35,216 nucleotides of DNA from the NCBI GenBank assembly GCA_016789755.1, contig JAEUQG010000120.1, positions 1-35,216 of the forward strand, read 5' to 3'. The notes under the pieces are model-generated. The model ran no database searches, was not told the DNA's origin, and was given only the letters and a program-made list of their open reading frames with translations. A program made the translations under genes and the position numbers. Origin of the DNA: Bryobacterales bacterium. GTDB taxonomy: Bacteria; Acidobacteriota; Terriglobia; Bryobacterales; Bryobacteraceae. The first letter of the stretch is position 1. The number at the start of each line of letters is the position of its first letter. Shown here piece by piece: positions 1 to 8,106 of the stretch.

Positions 1-3000
1 AGTTCGGTGCTCACCATCAGCACGACGTCGCTTTCCAATGCTGTGGTGAACGTGGGTTACTCGGTCCAGTTGCAGGCGGCGGGGGGTTCATCGCCGTACA
101 CGTTCAGCGTTATCAGCGGATCGTTGCCATCCGGCATCACGCTGACGAATGGATTTATTTCCGGCACACCGACGGTAACGGGGACGTCCACGTTTACAGT
201 GCAGGTGACCGATGCCGTGCAGAACACTGCATCCCGCGTGCTGACACTCAGCGTAGTGGGCTCGGGGTTGGTGATCACCACGCAGAGTTTGCCACAGGCC
301 GTGGTGAACACAGTTTATACGACGGCGCTGGCGGCAACGGGAGGCAGCGGGTCGGGTTACACGTGGTCTCTGGCCGCAGGCAGCAATCTGTTGCCGACAG
401 GCTTGGTACTGCAGAATACAGGCATCCTGAGCGGAACAGCAACTGCGGCCGCGACAGTAACGATCACCGTGCAAGTGGCCGATTCTTTGGGAACCACAGC
501 CACCAAGCAGTTTCTACTCTCGGTGGTGGCCAATCCCCTCACCATCACCACGAGTTCTCCGCTGCCCGACGCATCGCAAGGACTGCCCTATACGGCCACC
601 TTGCAGGCCAGCGGCGGGTCCGGCAGCAGCTACGGATTTGCGCTGATCAACGGGTCTTTGCCATCGGGCATCACATTGGGTTTCACGGGGACCTTGAGCG
701 GCACGCCGACGGTTTCCGGGTCATTCTCCTTCACGGTACAAGTCACGGATGCGGGGGGAGGCGTGGCGACGAAGCCGTTCACACTTTCGGTGATTGCGCC
801 GAACCTGACGATCACCACACAAACGCTGCCGGCCGGGGCGACCGGACAAGCCTACTCGGCCAGTATCGCGGCGAATGGAGGCACGCAACCCTACAACTTC
901 ACCATCACGGTCGGATCCTTGCCAACCGGTCTGTCGTTGAATGCATCCACGGGAGCCGTCACCGGAACGCCTTCGGCCCAAGGGGGCTTCAATTTCATCG
1001 TCCAGGTGCGCGATGCCAACGGATTGACTTCCACGGCAAACCTCTCCATCCAGATCGTCACCTTCGCGATTACCACCGATGCGCTGCCGAACGCTGCCGT
1101 GGGGGTGCCGTACAGCTTCGCATTCACATCGCTGGGCGGAGTTTCGCCGGTGACCTGGTCAATCAGTTCCGGCTCCCTGCCGGCGGGGATAACGCTCAAC
1201 AACCAATCGGGCACGCTGAGCGGGACGGCCAACACGGCAGCAACCTCCATCTTCACGGTGCGCGCTCAGGATGCGGCGTCGAATGTAGCGACTCGCCAGT
1301 TCCAATTGGTGGTGGGCAGCAGCCTGTCGATCAACACGCAGTCGTTGCCGGGCGGAACCGTGGGGATCGGCTACCAGCAGACGCTGCAAGCGTCGGGCGG
1401 ATCGCCGCCTTACACGTGGTCGGTCAGCACAGGGGCCCTACCGGTGGGACTTGCGCTGAACGGCGGAACGGGCGCCATTAGCGGAACGCCCAACACGACG
1501 ATCGGAAGCCCCTTTTCGTTCGTGATCCGCCTGCGGGACAACGCGGGGGCGCAAACGGAGAAGCTGTTCTCGATTGCGATTTCCGGGACCTCCGGTGGGC
1601 CTGCCATCGCCACCGCTTCGTTGCCCAACGCATCGCCGGGCGTGCCGTATAGCCAGACGCTTGCCGCCACCGGCGGGACTACGCCCTACAGTTGGACCAT
1701 TACAGGCGGCATTCTCCCGGCGGGCTTCAGCTTGTCAGCGCAAGGCGTGCTGACGGGAACGGCGGCGCAGGGACAAATCGGCGCTTACCCGATTACTGTT
1801 CAGGTAACGGACGCAGGGGGGCAATCGGCGACCAGGCAACTGCAACTGACCGTGGCGGCTGCCAACTCGCTCACCGTGGCTACGCTGTCGCTGCCCAACG
1901 CCAACGTTGGTATTCTCTACCAGCAGGCGCTGAGCGCCAGCGGCGGCAGCCAAACCGGATACACCTGGCAACTGGCGCCGGGAAGCGGACCGCTGCCTCC
2001 TGGAATCACACTCAGCACCACCGGTATCCTCACCGGCACGGCGCTCACGGGCGGATCCTTCAGCTTCGTGGTGCAGGTGAGCGATTCCACCGGCGCAACG
2101 GCAACCCGGCAATTGACCCTGAGCATCGTGGCGGTACTGACCATCACCACGACGAGCGTGCCAAACGCGGCTCTCAACACGTTTTACCCGGTGGTGGCCC
2201 TGCAGGCCGCGGGCGGGAGCAACAACTACAATTGGCTGGTAATTGGCGGAGCGTTGCCGCAGGGCATGAGCCTCACACCTTCCGGCGTGCTGGCCGGAAC
2301 TCCCGCGGTAACGGGGACGTTCAACTTCACGGTTCGCGTCACAGACATTTCCACCAACAATACGGCGACCAAGGATCTTTCCATCACGGTGGCCGGCGGA
2401 GGAGCGGTCACCATCACAACGGAGATCATCCCGCAAGTGGGGATCGCCGTGCCGTATGTCTTCAACTTCCAGGCGGTGGGGGGACAATCGCCCTACACAT
2501 GGACGGTACTCAGCGGTGCTCTTCCGTCCGGGCTGACGCTGGCAACCAGCGGCTTGCTTTCAGGGCAGACGGGCGCGGCCGGTTCGTACCCGGTCACCAT
2601 ACAAGTGCGGGATAACCTGCAAGCGACGGCGCAGAAATTCTACACATTGACGGTAGGAGCAAGCGGGCTGACGATCGTGACTAGCGCACTGCCATCGGCA
2701 TCCTTGAACAATCCCTACAGTTCCACACTAACCGCGCAAGGCGGAACGGCGCCGTTCACATGGAGCATCCTTTCGGGGCAGTTGCCGATTGGGGTTACCC
2801 TGTCGCCAAGCAGCGGACTGATCAGCGGCACACCCACCAATGCGGGAAACTTCACGGTGATCGTACAGGTGGCCGACGGGCTGGGCGCAACGGCGAACAA
2901 AGTGCTGACGCTGCAAGTGACCGCAGGACTCAGTATCACGACGCAATCGCTGCCGAATGGACAGCCCGGCACTATCTACAATCAGACGTTGACGGCGTCG

Positions 3001-4932
3001 GGCGGTGTTAACGCGGGCTTCGTGTGGAGTATTCTCTCAGGATCGCTGCCGCAGGGGCTGACGCTGAACGCCGCCGGAGTCTTAAGCGGCGTACCCGCGG
3101 CGGGCGGCACGTTCGCTTTCACGGTGCAAGTGGCGGATGCCGCCGGCGCAACGGCGACCCGCCAATTCACGCTGCAGATCGGCGCTGGGCTGGCGATCAA
3201 TCCGGAGACTCTGCCGAATGGGAGCGTGGGCACAGCCTACAACCAGCCGCTTACGGCCATAGGGAGCAGTGGCGGTTTGCAGTGGTCGGTTTCCGCCGGT
3301 TCCTTGCCCGGCGGTGTGAGCCTCAACGCAGTCACCGGGCTGCTCTCGGGCACGCCCACCGCCGCCGGTTCGTTCAGCTTCACGGTTCGGGTGCAGGACG
3401 CAAGCGGCGCGTCGACGACAAAGGCATACACCGTCGTGATCGGCGAAGGGCTGACCATCACCACAGGCTCGACTCTTCCGCCCGCATCGGAGAACACGGT
3501 CTACTCGCAGACTCTTGCCGCATCCGGAGGGACAGCGCCTTACACATGGTCGATCGCCGTAGGAAGCCTGCCGCCGGGACTCACCTTGAATGCGAACGTG
3601 GGTACGATTTCGGGAACTCCCACCAGCGCGGGCAACTACAGTTTCATCGTGCAGGTGCGCGATTCACTGCAGGTCAGCGGGCAGAAGGCATTCACGCTCC
3701 AGGTGACAGGGCGCGTCACCATCGCTACAGCAGCAACGCTGCCGAACGCGACGGTGCGAACTCCATACAGCGAGACATTAACGGCTTCGGGCGGTGCGCC
3801 ACCGTATTCTTGGTCGCTGGCGCCGGGTGGAATTCCGCCGTTGGGCCTGACCGTGAGTCCCGACGGTGTTCTGGCGGGCACACCGGCCAACTCGGGCACG
3901 TTCACCTTCTCTGTGCAGGTGACCGATGCCGCCGGTGCCAGCGCCTCGCGCACGTTCAACCTAACCGTGGTCCAGGCGCTCATCATCACCACTTCGTCGC
4001 CGCTGCCCGCGGCGGTGGCGGGATCGGCCTATGCCCAGGCGATGGCGGCAGCCGGGGGGCAAGCGCCATACACATGGTCGCTCGCTTCCGGCGCCTTGCC
4101 CACGGGGTTGGCGCTGACTCCGGCAGGCATTCTTTCCGGTACTCCATCGGCAAGCGGGAGCTTCTCATTCGCCGTTCAGGTGACCGACAACAGCCGCAAC
4201 ACGGCAAATGCGAACTTCACGTTGGTGGTGCGGTTGCCGTCCGCCCCCGTGTTCACCATTACAGGGCTGCCGGAGGCAATCACCCCGGCGCAGCAACCGC
4301 GGCTCAGCATCAATATTGGGGCGGCGTATCCGGTACCGATCGCGGCGACGCTCACACTTACGTTCACTCCTGACGCAACCAACACCGCGGACGATCCGGC
4401 GGTGGTGTTCAGTTCGGGGGGCCGCACGCTGAATTTTACGATTCCAGCCAACGCGACGGATGCCCAGTTGCCGGCGGGATTCGCCATGCAAACAGGCACG
4501 GTATCGGGCGAGATCCGGCTGGCGCTGACCATGCGGGCGGGCGGGGCGGATATCACTCCTACACCGGCTCCGGCGGTGGTGGGGCGGGTGGCGAAAGCAG
4601 CGCCGACGATCCGAGCCGTAACGGCCCGCAGGGTGGCAGGAGGCTTGGAGGTGGTGCTCACCGGCTTCTCCACTCCGCGCGACATCACTTCGGCGACGTT
4701 CCGCTTCTCCCCTGCGCCCGGCAGTTCCTTGCAGACCAGCGAATTGACGGTGCAGCTAACGGAGGGCGCAAGCGGATGGTACCGGAGCGAAACCTCGCGG
4801 CCGTTCGGGAGTCAGTTTACGCTGACGCAGCTATTCAATGTGCAGGGAGATACCAGCGCCATTGCGTCGGTGTCGGTGACACTGACCAACTCCTCGGGAA
4901 CATCGACGGCGGGTTCGGCGAACTTCCAGTAG
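1..4932 (+). CDS. Giant secreted putative-Ig (He_PIG-like) repeat protein, 5'-truncated by the window
   Basis: The frame is open from the first base, so the N-terminus and any signal peptide lie upstream; the GTG at position 7 is internal. About 16 tandem repeats of roughly 85-90 residues fill residues 1-1410. Each begins with a pattern like L-T-I-T-T-x-S-L-P-N-A, followed by a Y-S segment, G-G-xx-P-Y-T-W-S, G-x-L-P-x-G-L-x-L, G-x-I-S-G-T-P and a closing F-T-V-Q-V-x-D-xxG strand. This is the He_PIG / putative-Ig beta-sandwich pattern, common in long cell-surface proteins. After the last repeat comes a different region of about 230 residues, beginning near A-P-V-F-T-I-T-G, with no anchor motif or membrane segment at the end. 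Role unknown; adhesion or a surface scaffold is inference. The stop codon is only 8 bases from the convergent M81 gene. Confidence 0.9.
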   Translation, partial: SSVLTISTTSLSNAVVNVGYSVQLQAAGGSSPYTFSVISGSLPSGITLTNGFISGTPTVTGTSTFTVQVTDAVQNTASRVLTLSVVGSGLVITTQSLPQAVVNTVYTTALAATGGSGSGYTWSLAAGSNLLPTGLVLQNTGILSGTATAAATVTITVQVADSLGTTATKQFLLSVVANPLTITTSSPLPDASQGLPYTATLQASGGSGSSYGFALINGSLPSGITLGFTGTLSGTPTVSGSFSFTVQVTDAGGGVATKPFTLSVIAPNLTITTQTLPAGATGQAYSASIAANGGTQPYNFTITVGSLPTGLSLNASTGAVTGTPSAQGGFNFIVQVRDANGLTSTANLSIQIVTFAITTDALPNAAVGVPYSFAFTSLGGVSPVTWSISSGSLPAGITLNNQSGTLSGTANTAATSIFTVRAQDAASNVATRQFQLVVGSSLSINTQSLPGGTVGIGYQQTLQASGGSPPYTWSVSTGALPVGLALNGGTGAISGTPNTTIGSPFSFVIRLRDNAGAQTEKLFSIAISGTSGGPAIATASLPNASPGVPYSQTLAATGGTTPYSWTITGGILPAGFSLSAQGVLTGTAAQGQIGAYPITVQVTDAGGQSATRQLQLTVAAANSLTVATLSLPNANVGILYQQALSASGGSQTGYTWQLAPGSGPLPPGITLSTTGILTGTALTGGSFSFVVQVSDSTGATATRQLTLSIVAVLTITTTSVPNAALNTFYPVVALQAAGGSNNYNWLVIGGALPQGMSLTPSGVLAGTPAVTGTFNFTVRVTDISTNNTATKDLSITVAGGGAVTITTEIIPQVGIAVPYVFNFQAVGGQSPYTWTVLSGALPSGLTLATSGLLSGQTGAAGSYPVTIQVRDNLQATAQKFYTLTVGASGLTIVTSALPSASLNNPYSSTLTAQGGTAPFTWSILSGQLPIGVTLSPSSGLISGTPTNAGNFTVIVQVADGLGATANKVLTLQVTAGLSITTQSLPNGQPGTIYNQTLTASGGVNAGFVWSILSGSLPQGLTLNAAGVLSGVPAAGGTFAFTVQVADAAGATATRQFTLQIGAGLAINPETLPNGSVGTAYNQPLTAIGSSGGLQWSVSAGSLPGGVSLNAVTGLLSGTPTAAGSFSFTVRVQDASGASTTKAYTVVIGEGLTITTGSTLPPASENTVYSQTLAASGGTAPYTWSIAVGSLPPGLTLNANVGTISGTPTSAGNYSFIVQVRDSLQVSGQKAFTLQVTGRVTIATAATLPNATVRTPYSETLTASGGAPPYSWSLAPGGIPPLGLTVSPDGVLAGTPANSGTFTFSVQVTDAAGASASRTFNLTVVQALIITTSSPLPAAVAGSAYAQAMAAAGGQAPYTWSLASGALPTGLALTPAGILSGTPSASGSFSFAVQVTDNSRNTANANFTLVVRLPSAPVFTITGLPEAITPAQQPRLSINIGAAYPVPIAATLTLTFTPDATNTADDPAVVFSSGGRTLNFTIPANATDAQLPAGFAMQTGTVSGEIRLALTMRAGGADITPTPAPAVVGRVAKAAPTIRAVTARRVAGGLEVVLTGFSTPRDITSATFRFSPAPGSSLQTSELTVQLTEGASGWYRSETSRPFGSQFTLTQLFNVQGDTSAIASVSVTLTNSSGTSTAGSANFQ

Positions 4933-4940
4933 GGTGGTGG

Positions 4941-6485
4941 CTAATCCATCCCCCACAACTTCGCCCGCACATTACGGAATGTAAACCGTGCCGGATTCAC
5001 GGCTGTAGCCCCCGGCGAATCCACCGGAATAATCTTTGCTGAAACCGGCTCATAGGCGGCACGCGGAGCGATGGTCCCCTTCGCGACCAGGATACGCTGG
5101 CGGTCCGGGTAGATTCCCAAACTTACAATCTGATGGAGGCTGTTCGGTGTCGAACGTTCGGAGTTCAGCACGAGCAGGTTTTTCACGTCCATCGTCGAGC
5201 CCTCCACTTCAATCACCGCCGTCAAGCCTTGCGAATGGTAGCGTCCGCCACCGTGCCGCACTTCGGTCTCCATGTACTTTCCGTCGTGGAGAGAACGGAC
5301 TGTCCCACGCACCCGCACTGGCTGACCGTGCATGGAATCCGTCTTGCCGCCCACCGGCATATCGAAGGCTCCGCCGATGCCCGCCGTGACCGCCGCCTTG
5401 ACCGCCGCACGGTCCCAAATCGTCATCACCCATCCAGCCGCTTTCTGTTTCACCAGTTCATCGAGAAGGAAGGTACTGTCGCCCGCCGAGCCGCCACCGA
5501 TGTTGTCTCCCGTGTCCATCAGAGTCACAGGGAACTTGAGCTCCGCAATGGCCTGCTTCACGGCTTGGGCGGGGTCCGGCAGCCGCAGAGCGATTTGTTC
5601 GCGATTCCCCCAGAGGCGGTCGGAAAGCCGTTTCGCCTCACGCTCGCCCAGGTCGCGATCCCCGTCGGTCACCACGATCACGCTCGGCCCCATGAACGGC
5701 ACGTCCGCGTACTGATAGCCGCCCGAGACGCTCGCCGCCAGGATCTTCGGGTTCTTTTCGAGGGCGATGCTGTCGTTGGTGATAGACAGCAATGGATCGG
5801 CATAGGTGTTCTGGAAAATGATGTTGTACACCATCGGCGGCTTGACGATGGTTTGCACGGGCTTCACTTCGCCGCGGAGCATGCGTGCCAGGATGGTTGC
5901 CGCCTGGATGCCGCGGTCCTTCGTGTCGAGGTGCGGACACTGCTTGTAGGTGATCAGCACCGAAGATAGCCGCACGATTTCCGGCGACACATTGGCATGA
6001 AAATCGTGCGTCACCACGATCGGAAAACCGGGGCCTAACTGGGCCCGCAGGCGGCGTACAATCTCCTCATCGCCGTGGGGGATTCCGTCGACCACCATGG
6101 CTCCGTGAAGGGCCAGCAGCAGCCCGTCGATCTTACCCAGCGTCTTCAGCTTTGCTTGCAGACGTCCGAGGATCGTCTCAAACGTCTGGCGGGCGAGAGG
6201 CCCTTTGGGCGTGGCATTCGCCACTAGCGCCGGAACAAGCTCCAGTCCTTGCTTGCGTCCACCCTCGATGTAGCCTGAAACTTCGCTGTTCGACTTAGAC
6301 CACAGGGCGATCACATCCTCCCCTTTGCCGCCTTCCGCAATCCGGTAATCCTCAAGATTCGTGAGGGCAGGATTGAACGAGTTCGATTCGTGACTGAAGC
6401 CGCCGATGGCGACGCGGAACTTCTCCTGCTGCGCCCCAGCGCAGCAAGGCAGCAGCAAGGCGAGTGAGAGGAACCAACTTTTCAT
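4941..6485 (-). CDS. M81 family metallopeptidase (MlrC-like), exported
   Basis: 514-residue protein of the M81/MlrC family, whose founding member completes microcystin peptide breakdown; the substrate here is unknown. The start M-K-S-W follows a GGAGAG ribosome site and opens a hydrophobic signal peptide (residues 1-18, ending C-A-G-A), so the protein is probably periplasmic. Upstream in-frame starts (to 6629) are rejected because they would bury this signal peptide. The N-terminal domain carries G-G-F-S-H-E-S-N-S-F (28-37), L-H-G-A-M (126-130) and the likely metal-binding D-F-H-A-N-V (161-166). The C-terminal MlrC domain starts near residue 300 and contains D-T-G-D-N-I-G-G-G-S-A-G-D (324-336). 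Length is normal for the family. It is divergent from the ECF-like sigma gene (110-base gap) and convergent with the repeat protein. Confidence 0.9.
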   Translation of the reverse strand: MKSWFLSLALLLPCCAGAQQEKFRVAIGGFSHESNSFNPALTNLEDYRIAEGGKGEDVIALWSKSNSEVSGYIEGGRKQGLELVPALVANATPKGPLARQTFETILGRLQAKLKTLGKIDGLLLALHGAMVVDGIPHGDEEIVRRLRAQLGPGFPIVVTHDFHANVSPEIVRLSSVLITYKQCPHLDTKDRGIQAATILARMLRGEVKPVQTIVKPPMVYNIIFQNTYADPLLSITNDSIALEKNPKILAASVSGGYQYADVPFMGPSVIVVTDGDRDLGEREAKRLSDRLWGNREQIALRLPDPAQAVKQAIAELKFPVTLMDTGDNIGGGSAGDSTFLLDELVKQKAAGWVMTIWDRAAVKAAVTAGIGGAFDMPVGGKTDSMHGQPVRVRGTVRSLHDGKYMETEVRHGGGRYHSQGLTAVIEVEGSTMDVKNLLVLNSERSTPNSLHQIVSLGIYPDRQRILVAKGTIAPRAAYEPVSAKIIPVDSPGATAVNPARFTFRNVRAKLWGMD

Positions 6486-6595
6486 GGTCTCTCCAATATA
6501 CAGCCACCACGAAAGGTTCACCGTGATATTTCCCTTCCCTGCCCCACTAAAAAGATGAGTATGATTCCAACGTGTGCCGGCCGCGGCATCGCGGA

Positions 6596-7126
6596 ATGAC
6601 AGACCAAGGGTTGAAACAGTTCCTGGCACTCCTTTCCGACGATCCGGAGCGGGCGGCGGAGTTGTATCTTGTCTTATTGGGAAAGCTGATCCGCTACTTT
6701 AGTTGGAACATCTGCCCCAATCCGGAGGAACTGGCCGATGAAGTGCTCGATCGAGTTGCCCGCCGGGTGGAGGGAGGCGAGCAGATCCAGAGCCCGATTT
6801 CTTATGTTCTCGGCGTGGCGCGCCGGGTCTTGCTTGAATCGAAGCCGAAGGCCATGCTGCTGCCTTTGGAAGGCGAGCCGGGCATTGCGGCGGAGCCGCG
6901 GGATGATGCGAGCTTGCATGACCTGGACCGCTGCCTGGAGGAATTGGAGCCTGAAAGCCGGGCGATGTTGTTGGAGTATTATTCGGCTGACGGCGGGGAC
7001 CGCATCCGCGTCCGCCAGGAGATGGCTGACCGGATGGGTCTGTCCGTGAATGCTCTGCGCAATCGCTGCCTGCGCCTGCGGAGGGGATTGGAGGAGTGTA
7101 TGGAGCGGAGGAGGAGGAGGCAATGA
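6596..7126 (+). CDS. ECF-like RNA polymerase sigma factor
   Basis: 176-residue protein with the layout of a small sigma-70 family factor. A region-2-like helical segment (about residues 18-85, including E-L-A-D-E-V-L-D-R-V and a helix leading to V-A-R-R-V-L-L-E) is followed by an acidic linker and a region-4 helix-turn-helix (about 108-168, R-Q-E-M-A-D-R-M-G-L-S-V-N-A-L-R-N-R). ATG 6596 is preferred over GTG 6572 because the similarity begins at M-T-D-Q, although neither has a good ribosome site. A TATGAT at 6560-6565 could be a -10 element, but no matching -35 was found. The stop overlaps the next start as ATGA at 7123-7126, so translation is probably coupled to the membrane protein behind it, the usual sigma/anti-sigma order. 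The Arg-rich C-terminus partly reflects the downstream ribosome site encoded in this frame. Confidence 0.8.
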   Translation: MTDQGLKQFLALLSDDPERAAELYLVLLGKLIRYFSWNICPNPEELADEVLDRVARRVEGGEQIQSPISYVLGVARRVLLESKPKAMLLPLEGEPGIAAEPRDDASLHDLDRCLEELEPESRAMLLEYYSADGGDRIRVRQEMADRMGLSVNALRNRCLRLRRGLEECMERRRRRQ

Positions 7127-7803
7127 ATCCGCACACGCTGCGGCAGTACTTGCTGGGCAAACTCCCTCCAACAGACAGGGAAGCGTTGGAAACGCGGGCC
7201 TTCAGTGATGAGGAGTTCGACTCGCTGCTGCAGGAAGCGGAAACGGATCTTCTGGACGACTGGGCGCGAAAACGACTTCCGGTGGAAGAAGCGCGCATCG
7301 TGGAGGCGCGATTCTCCCTGGAAAAGCGGCTGATCGCGCAACGCATGGCGGGGCCAGCCAGGCGTTCCGTGCGTGCTCCGATGCTGTGGTGGATTGCAGC
7401 GGCGGTGGCACTGGCGGTGGCCACGGTTTCCTACGTTGCGCTGCGCCCGCAGCAGGCAATCCAACCGCAATTGCCAAGGCCTGTCGATGTCGCCTCGATC
7501 GATCTGCGCACGCCCGCCACGCGCGGGATTCAGGCCGCCGTCTACCGAATCCCTGCCTCGGCCGCCAGGCTCCGCTTCAACGCACCTATCCTGCCCGGAT
7601 CTTCGGATTTCCAGCTTCGCATCGAATCCGCTGAACGGGGGCTGGTAGCTGAGGGCCCCCTCGCCGAGTCGCAGGGGAAGCTGATGCGCGAGGAAAACGC
7701 AAACCTCCTGCCCGACGGGGACTACGATGTCCTGATATCCGGGCGAAACCTGGGTCCACCCGAACTACTTGCCACTTATCCAATCCGTATCGAACGCCGG
7801 TAA
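7123..7803 (+). CDS. Single-span membrane protein, probable anti-sigma factor
   Basis: 226 residues. The start overlaps the sigma-factor stop (ATGA) and follows a strong GAGGAGGAGG site at 7111-7120. The N-terminal part (1-85) is helical and acidic with patterns L-R-Q-Y-L-L-G-K-L-P and E-E-A-R-I-V-E-A-R-F-S, like the cytoplasmic halves of many acidobacterial anti-sigma proteins. There is no zinc-binding His/Cys motif; the whole protein has no cysteine. One membrane helix spans about 88-107 (W-W-I-A-A-A-V-A-L-A). The remaining 118 residues would be periplasmic and look beta-rich. Position behind an ECF-like gene and the topology support an anti-sigma role; I infer this and see no decisive motif. 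The likely signal input is periplasmic, where the CHAT protein from the neighbouring convergent gene is also expected. Confidence 0.65.
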   Translation: MNPHTLRQYLLGKLPPTDREALETRAFSDEEFDSLLQEAETDLLDDWARKRLPVEEARIVEARFSLEKRLIAQRMAGPARRSVRAPMLWWIAAAVALAVATVSYVALRPQQAIQPQLPRPVDVASIDLRTPATRGIQAAVYRIPASAARLRFNAPILPGSSDFQLRIESAERGLVAEGPLAESQGKLMREENANLLPDGDYDVLISGRNLGPPELLATYPIRIERR

Positions 7804-8086
7804 GACCACCCAGCAGGACCAACCACCCTTCGATCCAGCACGTCTTGCTCCGAAATTTATCGTGATATCCGGGCATAGAACCCCACTCAGGGACATGGAG
7901 CTGCGTGGAGCGCAGTCACGCATTCCTTGAGCAGCGGCAACTTCGGCGGACACCAACGCGACGCAACGTAGGGGAGAAGCGCCGACCTTCGTCACGATCG
8001 GCCTGATACAGCACCGGGGTTTCCCGAACCCGCCATCGGTTTCGCCGCCTTGGGCTTGGCTGTGCTTGCACTGGGACGACTGCGAG
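7804..8086. other. Gap between convergent anti-sigma-like and CHAT genes
   Basis: 283 bases with no complete gene. It contains the PEP-CTERM-like frame listed separately and a short inverted repeat (TGCGTG at 7902-7907 against CACGCA at 7917-7922) with no T-run on either strand, so no clear terminator can be called for the two converging transcripts. Confidence 0.5.
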
Positions 8087-8106
8087 TCAGTTCCCGGTGT
8101 AGGTGA
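7972..8106 (+). pseudogene. Possible orphan PEP-CTERM-like sorting tail, no start codon
   Basis: A 44-codon open stretch with no in-frame ATG or GTG, preceded by an in-frame TAG at 7969. It reads F-P-E-P (8020-8031), then fifteen mostly hydrophobic residues (A-I-G-F-A-A-L-G-L-A-V-L-A-L-G, 8032-8076), then R-L-R-V-S-S-R-C-R and a stop. That order of PEP motif, membrane helix and basic tail is the plan of PEP-CTERM exosortase signals. Farther upstream the same frame is also broken by TAG at 7876. It may be the end of a decayed surface-protein gene, or a chance frame in GC-rich DNA. No other part of a gene could be recognised. Confidence 0.3.

Noticed and set aside
363..1481. Long plus-strand open frame inside the repeat gene
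   Set aside because: It is out of frame with the repeat protein, His/Arg-rich and without domain pattern; such frames arise in repetitive GC-rich coding DNA. The same applies to 1692-2615 and 3024-4373.
390..4230. Reading the large Ig-repeat protein as a phage tail or invasin
   Set aside because: No phage or autotransporter genes nearby, and the repeats fit the He_PIG pattern.
6486..6629. N-terminal extension of the M81 gene
   Set aside because: It would place 48 residues before a good signal peptide and overlap the divergent sigma-factor gene; ATG 6485 has GGAGAG.
6522..7868. Shared CGTGATAT at 6522-6529 and 7861-7868 as a sigma-factor box
   Set aside because: An 8-mer found twice is expected by chance in 35 kb, and neither copy has a consistent position relative to a start.
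7901..7922. Hairpin as a terminator for the anti-sigma or CHAT gene
   Set aside because: Stem of only 5-6 bp, alternative pairings, and no T-run on either strand.
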